Shown here: positions 22,415 through 33,146 of the stretch, piece after piece
How the letters are laid out: each line of letters begins with the position of its first letter
Position numbering within the stretch: position 1 is the first letter of the stretch
Assembly (NCBI GenBank): GCA_013399855.1
Contig: VXAY01003150.1
Location: forward strand, 3,872,358 to 3,936,357
DNA length: 64,000 bases
From: Oxyruncus cristatus
Taxonomy: Eukaryota > Chordata > Aves > Passeriformes > Cotingidae
Direction: 5' to 3'
Translations under genes and position numbers: made by a program
Notes under the pieces: model-generated
Database searches by the model: none
Told to the model about the DNA's origin: nothing
Seen by the model: the letters and a program-made list of their open reading frames with translations, nothing else

Positions 22415-25411
22415 ATGGAGCTCAAGAGAGGAAAGACCTTCATAAAATCCAGTGTGCAACATGAGAAAGTGCCACCAGTGCATACAGCTCCTACCAACAA
22501 AGATGAGATGGGGAAAGACAAAAAGGCAGCTCTGGAGGGAAACCAAAGGGTGGCCGAAGTCCAGCTGGCATGTTTGGCCACACGCAAGAACTACAGATTT
22601 TCCACCAGAGCAACAAAGAACGGAGCTGGTGACCACAGCCTGGAAAAATCATCTGGGTCCTCCTACAAACTTGTAAGGAAGAGTAAAACCCATGAGTGCG
22701 TTGCTGAGGCAGACAAGACAGAGCACTGCAGCCCCAGCAGCAGGGCGTGCGAGGAGGGGTTTTCTGCAAAGGGTAAGGGCCGACTTGTCAACAGCATCAG
22801 CTTTTCAGGGATGTCCAGCTCCAGCAATAAGAAGGAGTGTGTGGTCAGCCCCAGCCAGTCTGCCTGCAGCAGTCAGATGATTGATTACAGGAACTTTGTG
22901 CCACAGATGCCTTTTGTACCAGCTGTCGCAAAAACCATTCCCAGGAAGAGGATTTCCCTCAAGAGATCTAAGAAAGGGCTCAGAGACATATTTCATATAA
23001 GAAAAAATAAGCCAGACAGCCTCACATTTCTGATTGAGAAGGACAAGAACCTGTCCTCTCCAGGTTGCAAGAGTGAGTTGTCTGGGCGTCTTGCGAAGTA
23101 TCTTTTCAAAACCGGAGAAGCATTTGCAGCTGATTGTTTGTCACAGGACTGCTCAGACAGTGAACTGCAGTCTGACTCCTCCTATGACTGCTGCAATGCC
23201 CTGTGTGAAGATGTTGCCTCCCTCAAGAGCTTTGACTCCCTCACCGGCTGTGGGGAAATCTTTGCTGATGAGAGCTCTGCTCACCTGGAGCTGGAGAACA
23301 GCAAAGACCTTCTGCTGAGGCGAAGCAAGCACAAAGACAGCCCTGTCATGGGCTCTTTCCAAGGTGGGGTGGAGCAGCTGGCCTCTCCTGGCCAGAACGA
23401 GACTGTGGAGTTTGCAAAGTTTTGGGACAACATCAACAAATCAGTACGGCTACATCAGAGTGCTCTGTTTGAAAAGAAGCTGCTGAAAGTACCTGGTTCT
23501 GACACAGAAAAGATTAAAAGTCAGGCTGCCATACTGGTGACAAGCCCCCAAGTGTCACCTGATAAAGAAGGAGACAATTCCAAAGACAGCTCCACAGAAA
23601 CAGAAACACCGAAAAGTGAAAACCAGGAATCCACATCCACAAGTGATGAAGGCTACTATGACTCATTCTCTCCTGGACAAGACGACGAACTGAAGGAAGC
23701 TCAGACCCCTGGTGTCCCAGGTAGATTTCCAAGAGACAGCTACAGTGGAGATGCCCTTTATGAGCTCTTCTATGACCCAAATGAAGTCAAAATAAACCCA
23801 GTCCTTGACGATGACTTGTGCGCATCTGAAACCGTTTCAGAGCAAGCCATTGAGATCCCTCTGTCCATTTACAGCTTTCACGTTGGAGCTGAGGAGAACA
23901 TGGCTTCCCAGCCAACTCTAGACATTATCAGCCAGGGGTTTTTCCACAGCTCATGGAAAGGCAAAGAATGTTTGCTAAAGCTCTGTGATACCGAGCTCTC
24001 ACTGACTATGGGGATAATAAACTGGCTGCGAAAACACTCAGGGCTCGTTTCCTCCCCTGACTCTCTTCAGAGTCCTCAATCACAGCCAGAAAAGTCCAAT
24101 GATTCGTCAGTCCTGCCCAGTCCCAGTCCAGAGCAGGAACTCAGCACAGAAGCTCAGCAGGAGAAACCAAGCAAGGAAGATTCTAATGCACTTAATGTAT
24201 GTGTGTCTTTGGATGAAAGCCAATACACAACCCAGGCCTGTTCAGTAAACATTGCTGAAAGAGACCCCAGCCTGGACTCCTGCCCAAACACATCTAATCT
24301 GGATTTCCAAGGAAGAGAAGGGCATCATCACAAGGATTTATCTACAGTGCCTGGGATTGTGGAAGCCACCAGATCAAGTTATGCACCGCAATCACAGGCT
24401 AATGGAGACAACCTGCAGACATCTTCTACTGACAGTGAGAAGGTGGCAATTTCACTGGGATGTGAGGCATCTGGAGATAAAAACCCACTGCCAGAAAAGC
24501 TGAACAGAGAGAGTGGCTCCCAGAGCTCTGAAAACCCTTCATTAGATGATAATCACGAAGTAGAATCATGTTACTCCTACAAGACTGCTGCGACCTCACT
24601 CCGGGATCCCCTTGAGAGGGAGGACAGAAACAAGCCAACGTGTCACTCTCTCTCTATTTCCTCTGACAAACCACCACAGCCTCTCACTCTCAGACACTTC
24701 CAGAGCTACATTAGCCCCACACCAACAGAGAGCAGCACCAACATAGTGCAGCTCTTAGAGCACTGTGTAACACAGGTGGCATCATTAAAAATCAGCTATG
24801 AAAACAAGCACCTGGAGGACAAATACATCGGGAATGAAATGAACAGTATCATTCATAAGATGTCTCGGTACAAAAACAAGTTATTGTTGCAAAACGAATG
24901 CAGCTGCAGTGCTCAAAATCCAGAATACACCGGTATTCCCAGCACAAACCAATACAACTATGAGACAAGTTTCCAATCCAGCAGTCTGTATTCGAAGCAA
25001 AATGGGGAGCAAATTTGCTCTGAAGATCAGAGAAGAAAAGCAAAAATCCTCGATGAGGTCACCAGAAGCAAGATAAACTTTGAATATGCCCAGCTAGATA
25101 ATCAAGCATTCTCCTATTTAAAGGACTTTGGTCTCAGCCCGAGTGACTCTTCCCCTGCGACATCTCTTAGCAGACCAACGTTTTTACCTCTCTTTAACTC
25201 TGTCTGCTCAGACGTACCTGCCACGCTCTCAGGCAGCAGTGCTGTCTCTGTAGCTGACTTGCTGCAGCCCGAGGAGGCCAAGCAGTGCAGCCCAGGGCCC
25301 TGGGCTTACACAGGGACCCCCTGCCAGGGCCTGGCTGGAGGGAGTGCTCTGTCCCCTCTCCTAGAGGCAGCAGCCCCGGATACCGCAGTGACAGCGAGGA
25401 GCCACCAGTAA
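22415..25411 (+). CDS. AMER3: APC membrane recruitment protein 3 (AMER3 / FAM123C), single coding exon
   Basis: This is a 998-residue scaffold of the AMER (WTX) family. Family members bind phosphoinositide at the plasma membrane through basic N-terminal residues and recruit APC, tuning Wnt/beta-catenin signalling and the cytoskeleton. The protein opens with MELKRGKTFIKSS, which matches human AMER3 as I remember it. Conserved family blocks follow in order: MIDYRNFVPQMPFVPAVAK at 155-173; a basic RKRISLKRSKK cluster at 177-187; LCEDVASLKSFDSLTGCGEI at 263-282 (then FADES), in the APC-binding region; a SxSDEGYYDSFSPG motif at 407-420; RDSYSGDALYELF at 440-452; and the SWKGKECLLKLCDTEL stretch at 513-528. 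CVTQVASLKIS at 784-794 also matches the human C-terminal half. There is no membrane segment and no enzyme domain, and long Ser-rich linkers separate the blocks. The start has a good context (A at -3, G at +4) and lies 21 nt after the acceptor at 22392-22393, so the whole protein comes from one exon, as in the family. It is longer than human AMER3 (about 861 residues as I recall), mostly in the variable C-terminal half. No frameshift or internal stop. Confidence 0.95.
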   Translation: MELKRGKTFIKSSVQHEKVPPVHTAPTNKDEMGKDKKAALEGNQRVAEVQLACLATRKNYRFSTRATKNGAGDHSLEKSSGSSYKLVRKSKTHECVAEADKTEHCSPSSRACEEGFSAKGKGRLVNSISFSGMSSSSNKKECVVSPSQSACSSQMIDYRNFVPQMPFVPAVAKTIPRKRISLKRSKKGLRDIFHIRKNKPDSLTFLIEKDKNLSSPGCKSELSGRLAKYLFKTGEAFAADCLSQDCSDSELQSDSSYDCCNALCEDVASLKSFDSLTGCGEIFADESSAHLELENSKDLLLRRSKHKDSPVMGSFQGGVEQLASPGQNETVEFAKFWDNINKSVRLHQSALFEKKLLKVPGSDTEKIKSQAAILVTSPQVSPDKEGDNSKDSSTETETPKSENQESTSTSDEGYYDSFSPGQDDELKEAQTPGVPGRFPRDSYSGDALYELFYDPNEVKINPVLDDDLCASETVSEQAIEIPLSIYSFHVGAEENMASQPTLDIISQGFFHSSWKGKECLLKLCDTELSLTMGIINWLRKHSGLVSSPDSLQSPQSQPEKSNDSSVLPSPSPEQELSTEAQQEKPSKEDSNALNVCVSLDESQYTTQACSVNIAERDPSLDSCPNTSNLDFQGREGHHHKDLSTVPGIVEATRSSYAPQSQANGDNLQTSSTDSEKVAISLGCEASGDKNPLPEKLNRESGSQSSENPSLDDNHEVESCYSYKTAATSLRDPLEREDRNKPTCHSLSISSDKPPQPLTLRHFQSYISPTPTESSTNIVQLLEHCVTQVASLKISYENKHLEDKYIGNEMNSIIHKMSRYKNKLLLQNECSCSAQNPEYTGIPSTNQYNYETSFQSSSLYSKQNGEQICSEDQRRKAKILDEVTRSKINFEYAQLDNQAFSYLKDFGLSPSDSSPATSLSRPTFLPLFNSVCSDVPATLSGSSAVSVADLLQPEEAKQCSPGPWAYTGTPCQGLAGGSALSPLLEAAAPDTAVTARSHQ

Positions 25412-25423
25412 CACACCTGCATG

Positions 25424-25436
25424 GAGAAGGTGAGTG
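25424..25436 (+). other. consensus splice donor just after the AMER3 stop
   Basis: GAGAAG|GTGAGTG places a full-consensus donor 18 nt after the TAA (exon end 25429, GT at 25430-25431). If used, the AMER3 transcript would have a 3'-UTR intron. Because the junction would be within 50 nt of the stop it should not trigger nonsense-mediated decay. No acceptor downstream is obvious to me, so it may be unused. Confidence 0.4.
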
Positions 25437-25453
25437 CTCGTGGGCAGTGTGAC

Positions 25454-25459
25454 AATAAA
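25454..25459 (+). other. AATAAA polyadenylation signal, 43 nt after the AMER3 stop
   Basis: A canonical AATAAA lies very close to the stop codon and inside the possible 3'-UTR intron starting at 25430. Use of this signal and use of that donor would exclude each other. Other AATAAA hexamers appear only much farther on, for example near 28.9 kb and 29.08 kb, so a 3' UTR of many hundreds of bases cannot be excluded. Confidence 0.4.
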
Positions 25460-28400
25460 TGTGAAACGAGTAACAGCTGTTCCCTTTCCACAGAGAGACA
25501 CTTACAGCGGCTGTCTGACACGTTCAGGGTCTCTCAGCTACACAGGGGGTCACACAAGAAAGCCAGGGATCTTCTGATCTTCAGGAAGAGCTGAAGCCAA
25601 GGCATGCTCCACATGCAAGGCTTGACACGCTTCTCAAGAGAAGGATTATGGGGGCTGTGCTGCACCTCAAGTGTTTGAAAATCCTTGAATCACACTTCCA
25701 TAGCACAGGGAGATCCAGAATGTGTCCTCTGGCACAGGGTGAGAAACAGCAGATGAAGCACTCAGCCATTGTGCTGGTTCAGGTTTGGCTGTCACGTGAG
25801 GTTTGGGCCAGAGCAGGTACCCTCTGTACACACTGTTCTAACCCCGTGCCAGCCGAGAAATCCTCTGTCCTCCAGCTGCTGAGAGGAGTTCTTGTAGAAC
25901 TGTAAAACTTGTGTAAATCTTCTATCACGTGCCCTGCCAAATCTGACAGATTGGCTGGACTCTGCCCAGCCCTGGCACTCTGAGAAGGCCCCTTTGGAGG
26001 TGGTGGAAGAGGAGAGGAGGCTGCAGCAAAGGCCAGGATAGAGAATTAAGGAACAGCTCATTATTGAAGAGAGGGACACAGGGAACATAACACTTCTCTG
26101 GCTCTTATTGCTCACAGCAGTGTGTCTGCTTTCTGGTCATCTCTAAAGGCTCCCTAAGCAGCACAAGCTAAAAAGGACAGTGTTTCTCTCTGCATGAGGC
26201 AAGAACACCCTTACATTTTCATGTCTGGGGAGATTCAGCCGCCCCCTTGGCTATTTACATCATTGTGGAGGTGACCTTGCCCACTAACAAGTCTCCCATT
26301 GCAGGGGGCGATATTTTTTTAGGGTCTGCATGAAGTTAAGGGCCACAGACTGTCTTCCATACCCTTTATTAACACATCATTCAGTTATAATCTGTTTGTC
26401 AGTGAATTAGGTCTTCCTCTACTGAAAGAAGTGATTTTGGTTTTGTTTCCATTTTTGTTGCAAGCAGTGCTGCATTTGTGGAGGTTCTGCTGACTAGCAA
26501 GTCACCTACTTGTGTCACCAGATTTTTTAACAGAACTTGTCACTCAAGAACACACCACAATCATTAGAACTACTTGCCTCTTTTAGATATTTCTGAAATT
26601 AAAAGTAACAGGCAAGGCAAGGTTTGTGCTCACAGCTAGTATATGCAAGAAACCAGGGCTAGGCACAGCTTTTTGGGGCTAGAAGAATAGATCAATGTGT
26701 GCATTGGCCTGATATTTTTAGTTTGTTGTGAATATTAATCCACAAAGTACTGCTAAGAATATCCCTGCCTTCGCAGGCCAGGAATGCAAAGGGATTCTAA
26801 TTTTGAGGAGACGGTTTCTGGTAGAAACAGAGAAGGGAGGCAGAGCTGTGTGACTGTCAGGAGTGGTAACAGACTGTATCTTTACACTGAACAAGACATA
26901 ACCCGAGTAGACATTCCTGGGCTGGGGGCACTTTCTTTGCATTGCACCAAGTGGCAGCTGCTGTGTGACACCACGGGGCAGCACCGACAATACCTGCCAG
27001 GGCAGGGATGTGACACAGGTCACAGATGCAGCATCACCTGAGTCTCAGAGAGAAGGCAATTCCAGTTTTTTCCAAAAGGGAACTGTTGGTTTTTGATAGA
27101 GGTTTATCTAACAGTAAAATGAATGGCACTTCAGAATATAGATGGAATTTGCATATTCATAAAGTGACTTTAAGGACTGGGCTCATTTCAAGGAATCATT
27201 TTACTGCAGGCTTGCTGTTTGTTATGATTTTTTACAGAAAAAAAAAATCAGACAATAATTAAAATGGCTTTTAACATGGTTAAAAGAACTGGCTGGGGTG
27301 ACAGATATAAACACCGCCACGTGACCGAGTTTTCCTACTCAGTAGCTCTTGCCTGCCCACATTCCCAGATGGCCCACAGGTTTGCCGGAAATTTTAAATC
27401 TTTGTGAAGATGACTCAGGATCTTTGCCTTGATCACGGGGGTGGCAGTGTAAGAGAGGCAATATGCAAAAATGGTGTCACCCCTGAATCCATGGAGACAG
27501 ACATCATCGAGAAACACTCCCACGCTGGACATGACTGTGCAAACCCCGAGAGCTTATACGTAAAGAATGCTTTAAAATGCCTCAGTCAGGAGCTGGGAGA
27601 GAAGTGACAGATCCAGAGGTGGCTCCTGCTTTGTTCCTCAGAACAAATGCAGCCCCTGCTCCTGCCACAGACTCCCAGATCTGACCTGAAGGAGGTGGGA
27701 AGAAGGAGGTCAACTTTCTTGCCATTTGTCACGGGGCACAGGAAAAGCTCATATCAAAAGCCATTAAAATCTCCAGGTTTCACCAGTCCATCTCCACATG
27801 TCCCAGTGCCCACAATAACAGATGAGCCCATCCTCTCTGCTCCAACTAGTGTGCAGGGTTCCCCCGAGCCATGCCCCATCTCTGGGGCTTCACTACCTGC
27901 TGAACACAGACACAGGGCTGTGATTAAGAATGGTACAAGAAATGCCAGTCACAGCTTCTTCTCCATTTCTCCCTTCCCTGGCATTTTAGAAAGAAAGCTG
28001 CTAATGCCTTATGTCTGAGCTCACCAGGAATTTGAACTCTGGCAGTAAAGGAACCCTGGGGCAAATGGCATCCTTACATGGGAATATGGAAGGCTTTTGT
28101 AGAAGGTGGGAATTACCAGTAGAAAGTGCAATGAAAGGTATAATTTTCATTCTCCAGTATCTAAAGGCTAGGACTTAGTGAATGCAGTCCAACCCCTGAA
28201 TACAGAGAGGATTTCTAGGTCTGTACCTTCATGGATTGTAGAAAACAAGCTGCAGAAGTTTGTGCTTTTTGACCAGATGTTTTTCAGCAGGAAACTTCAA
28301 CAAGGAGTGCATTGGGATATCTTTCCCGACTCTTAAAGTCTCTGGAACTAACCAAACAGACAACACTGCATGCCATAGCAACTGGACACAGCATTTCAGA

Positions 28401-29378
28401 CACTGAGCTATTTCTACAACTTAATGGGGTTTGAACTGCATCTTCCATTAACTGGTAGAGTGGCAAAGCAACAAAACCCACGTGTGCCCCCAACAATATG
28501 TGCTCACTTCATTGAAATGCTGAACTGCCACATTATGCACCAGTTGAAGACTTCGGGCGTGTTTCAGTGATAGCCCTGAAAGGAGTGCATTGCAATAAGC
28601 TTGCCCTCAGGTCAGAAAAAAATACATAACTGCCAATCAAAGAGGGATTGCTATAATAGATAGGGCAGCTGTAGATAAAAGGAGACAGTACTGCATGTGT
28701 GATTGCTGTTATCAAGGAACTGAGATTCAGAAGCAGATGAAATACAGCCCAGGCACTGCAAGGTGACAGAATAATGTGTATCTGATCCTCACCAACTGAA
28801 GGGCTACCCGCGGTCTAGGCAATTCCTGTAATGCTTTTTATTCCCTACTCGTTTGATTTTATTACTTCCTGGTTCAACTTCATTCCCTTTCTCTTAAATA
28901 AAGTTGCATTTTTTCCAGACAGATAATTCTCTATCTGTTAGGCATAGGGAAGGCAAACTGCAGTATTTGGATTTGATAAAAAGAAAAAGCAGAGCGGAGC
29001 CTCATCTGCATGGAGGCAATTGTCTGATAAACTACAGCATCATTTCTCAGAATGGCCAAAGATACCTTAATAGGTGAAAAATAAAGGCAGAATCCCTGTG
29101 CACACAGGAGGAAAGCGCATGGTAACATTCAAAGTCTGGTGTAAGAAATCCTCGTATTCCCTCGTAAACCCTAATGCTCTCTCTCCACGGCACAGCGAAG
29201 GGGTCATCTCTCAAGTCTCACATGATAAATTTTAAAAACAACACAGTGCAGAGACAGCCAGCACATTTTCTGCACTGGAAGTGCCCCTGGCTCTGAAACA
29301 TACACCTGCATAGAGTCAGATGCCCAGATCATGTCGCAATGAACTCGGTATTGAAATCTCCTCTGACAGTCCAGCGGC

Positions 29379-29413
29379 CACACACACACACAGAGTCACA
29401 TCCACACACACAC
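29379..29413. repeat. interrupted (CA)n microsatellite
   Basis: Seven CA units (29379-29392) are interrupted by GAGTCACATC and resume for about five units (29403-29413). Confidence 0.9.
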
Positions 29414-29852
29414 CGCTCGTCAGAGCAATGCACCACCAAGTACAAATGGGCGGGTTGTCACATGTGGTACCGTGCAAGCAAAGAGCAGGGAGACAGAGGT
29501 GACAGGGCACTGCCTCTGCTAATACATCTGAGTGTTAGTCACCATGTGCCCAGATACTTGGGTTAAATGCTAAATTAAACCATTTTCTCCTTCATTGAAC
29601 ACTGTTGCTTCTGGACTTGGCTCTGTCTCACTGTACTGTCTTCGTGGTACTTTGTCATCAATGCTCACTCTACCCAAAATCAGAATTCTATCAGGAGGAA
29701 GAAATGTTCCTGCCAGCTTACTTTCTAGAGAAGGGGTTTTCCACACAGTTATCAGCACAGATAATCCCTCCAACGGCAGATGCACAATCATGGGTTTCAT
29801 TTTAAAACTGAAGAAATTGATTTGCTGCTTTACCCGCTATTGCAGCAGGATG

Positions 29853-29866
29853 GTTTCCATGGATAC
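29853..29866. promoter_or_regulatory. X-box-like (RFX-type) site
   Basis: GTTTCCATGGATAC resembles the RFX X-box, an inverted repeat of GTNRCC/RGYAAC half-sites, with one imperfect half. It lies about 4.4 kb after the AMER3 stop and 3 kb before a perfect palindromic version. Confidence 0.35.
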
Positions 29867-31070
29867 AGCCTTATAGGGACTCTATTTTTCCCCTGTTGAC
29901 AACAGTACAGAAAGCTAAATTCTCATCTTCATTGCACCAGCATAAATTTGAAGCCGGGGGAATGATTACCAGATTTAACCCTGAGAGCAGCAATTGGCTC
30001 TCAGTCTCCTTCAGCCTTGAATTTGAGATTTTCAGGGGGATGGCAGTGAAGGGAAAAAAGAAAGAGAAAACAGTTTCTGTGGACAGCAGCATGGACTGAG
30101 GGACAGGAAACAAACACGGTGCCTCTGTGTGAGAAACGGGGAGCAGTCAAGGCAGAACGCAAACACATTAACTGCTTCTTCAGAGGCTTAGTGACATTTA
30201 ACTGCGAAAATATAAGCCAAGTTTGGGCTATGTAAGTTTGACTACAGAAGACCTTAGAATTATCTGCATGGCATTGGGCCTTTTCTTTAAAAGAATCAGT
30301 TGTCACCACTCTGAAGAAGACTTTCTTCAGTTTTGCTGAGATGGTCAGGAAGGCATAAGGGTTGGGAAGAAGGGGGAAGCGAGAGATGTGTGTCCAGTTA
30401 CAGAGCAGGTCTCTTCATTCAGAGGGAGAGAATCTTGCACCCCCTGGAGTACAGTCATGGAGGCACTGAATGGAAAGGAGATGCTCACCTCGAGAATGCT
30501 CTGAGTCTGATGGCATTTATACTAACCAGCCAGCAAGTAAAAGAGAATGGAATGAAGAGCCTGGTAACCTCAGCTTTTTGGATCTCAAGTGTAAAATGTC
30601 TAGTTCTGTGTCCCCCACCAGAACACACAGGGGGCAGAAACAGAGGCCTGCAAACAACTCTGCATCCCACCTCTGCCAACGGGCTGCGGTAGGTGCTTAG
30701 AAAAGGAGTGTCAGAAACATGGCAAATGGAGAATTTTGAAACCTGAAGTAACCAACCTCCAATCTTCTAGTAACCAACACTCTCTGAGCTGGACAGTGGC
30801 TCCTCCTCTATGTCTGGGTTTAGTGCTCCCTTTCCCAAACTCACTTAAGCGTAGGAAATTCAAAGGTTTCTAATTTGTGTTATGAACCTTGTGTTGTTCG
30901 ATGTCTTTAAGGCACCTCTTAAAACCTGATGTCTATTGTCCCTTCTTGTGGCCTAGCAACACTCAGGAGATTACAGACACTGTTGGGATTCAGGGCAGAG
31001 GGGCCTCTGTGTAAGCACAGTCTGAGAGTACAGGGAGATGGAAAGAACAGAAATCCCCAGCACCAGTAAA

Positions 31071-31186
31071 TTTTTCTAAAAAAACCACAAAACCAAAACC
31101 AATCCCCCCCCCAAACAACCAACAACAAAAAAACACCCCAAAACACAAGAAAACCCCGACCAAAAACCTCCACCCAAACCCCAAAT
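31071..31186. repeat. A/C-rich low-complexity tract
   Basis: About 115 bp consist almost only of A and C on the + strand, including a run of nine C and many CCCC and AAAA runs. The minus strand is correspondingly G/T-rich with scattered GGGG runs. It is probably an expanded and decayed simple repeat. Confidence 0.85.
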
Positions 31187-32854
31187 TGACCATCCAGTGA
31201 AAGGCATGAAGGACTGTTGTCATGAGCACAGTAGCCCTGTGAGGCTGCACTCTTTTGAGGAAATGTCCAAAATACAGTTCTTTTTCTGAGAGAAAGAAGT
31301 ACTGTGTGTTAGGGTTTTCCTGTGGACTAAAGGCAATAATCTGAGCCTCTCTCTACATGCCCTGTGTCAGGCCTACTCAGGGAAAGCTTAAGAGATCTTG
31401 TGGCACTTAATAACAGTGGCAGCCAGTGATGAGAACTGCACAAATGATACCACGATACTGCAGCCAGCAAGTTTCTCTCTTCCCATGATCAGCTGTCCTC
31501 CCCTTCAAGGTGATTATATCACCCAAGGGGAACTGTCAGTCTGCAGGTTGGGACAGAGGAAAGATTACAGGAGATGCAAGGAAAAGGAAGGTCCACTTTG
31601 TCCTTACAGAGAAAAGGAAGTCAAATACAAATTGTATTGCCCCATCTCCTCTTCACTAGTCTCCTACTGTGATACTTTCCAAATCTACTTCTTTTTCCTT
31701 TCATGATAACTTTCCCTTTGACTTGCCTCAAACAGGCTCAACTCTTCCCTCTCACATGCTGTACATTCCTTCTGCTCCCTCTTGGAGACCAAATCTGCTT
31801 CAAAAACCTTTTCCCTTTCCTACATGGCTGCCAAGCTGACGCCTCCCAAACAATTCTCCCCACCTTCAAGAGCCTGGAAACCTCTCTTCAGGCAGGCAGC
31901 CTCCTCCCCACACTCGTAAGATTCCTAAATCCCCACCTCACTGGCTGAGTCTGAAGCAGTGGGGAAGAGCTGGGAAGGGGATTTCACACAAAGAAAGCAG
32001 AGCCCTAATTTAGAACAGGCCCTTTGCTATCACAGGCTCCTCTCCCTGTTTCATACTGCAAAGGAAATGTGCCGACTCTAGAGAATCCAAACCTGCAGCA
32101 TGTTGTGAATGATTATGCACAAATCAAGTATGTGCTCAGCACCCAGAGCAGAGAGGCTCCCCCAGCACCCACAGTGCCAGGCCTGCAAAAGCTTTCAAGC
32201 TCTGTTAAACTCCACAGAACTGAGCCTTGGGTTCTGTGCTTTGCTCACACTACAGATGGTGACTGAAGGACATGGGAGAAGCACAACCTAAGGTTAGGCA
32301 GGATTAAGGATTTTTTGACACCCCCTCCCCTCCCATCACTCCTTTTTTATGTTTCTCCACCTCACAGTCAACAGAGGGGGAAAAAAAAAATCAAGTCAGG
32401 GAGCTGTCTGCTGAGAAATCAATAGCAAGACAAATCCTGTCTGACTTCAGCATGGATGGAGAGGGAGCCTGATGTACAGCAGGAGACATTAGGCAAACCA
32501 CTGCATCAGAAATTTTCACAGCTCCAGCTTTTCAAAGACGTTGTGCCCTCTGCTTTCAGCTGCACTTTTAGGAAATACTTGATTGGGTGTTAGCCTTAAT
32601 TAACCCTGATGCAGTTGCACTTTTGAAACACGGGAAGGTTGTATGTTACACAAACATCAAATGGGGCTTGTCAGCAGCAGGAAAAACATTGAGGGGAACG
32701 AGCAGCGCTTCCGCCTGTGTCCTTTAAATAGAGGATGCTGCAATTTGTGGCTCTTGCAGAAATACAAGATCAATCTCCCTTCCTTATCTATTCTGTCTTC
32801 CCTCAAACATACAGGCAAGTTGGGTTTTGCTCTGAAAAAAGCGCTAAGTAGACT

Positions 32855-32868
32855 GTTGCTATAGCAAC
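32855..32868. promoter_or_regulatory. perfect RFX X-box palindrome
   Basis: GTTGCTATAGCAAC is a perfect 14 bp inverted repeat. It matches the known RFX-family consensus (GTTGCC and GGCAAC half-sites, small spacer) apart from the central C/G. By established knowledge RFX factors drive ciliary and neural genes through such sites. Nothing in the sequence says which gene it might serve. It lies about 7.4 kb downstream of AMER3. Confidence 0.5.
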
Positions 32869-33106
32869 TAACTCCCTGAAACCCATTTGTAATTAAGATG
32901 GTGGTCTAACCACCCAAAAAATACATCCTGCAAAACCCCCGGGTTTGCAGCTTCCCGAGTGAAAACGCTGTGCTTTCACAGTGAGTCCCTCTGAGCAGGG
33001 CAAGGTTGGTTAGGTTGGGTTGCAGGAGTGATTAGGTCTTTGGAAGCAGTTTGCTACTGAGATAGCAAAAAGGTGTCAGGATACAGCAGGGTTGCAATGT
33101 AAGGCC

Positions 33107-33146
33107 TTTTTGTTTGTTTGTTCGTTGTTTTTTGTTTTGTTTTGTT
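33107..33146. repeat. T/G-rich simple repeat (TTTG-like)
   Basis: A degenerate TTTG/TTTTG tract, followed about 190 bp later by an extremely AT-rich TTAATTAATAATT-type stretch (about 33,330-33,390). Confidence 0.75.

Noticed and set aside
22692..24638. Many out-of-frame and minus-strand open frames inside AMER3
   Set aside because: Shadows of the 998-codon AMER3 frame, which alone has family homology.
30990..31250. Gly/Phe/Trp-rich minus-strand frame resembling a membrane protein
   Set aside because: It is the reverse reading of an A/C-rich simple repeat; the composition explains it fully.
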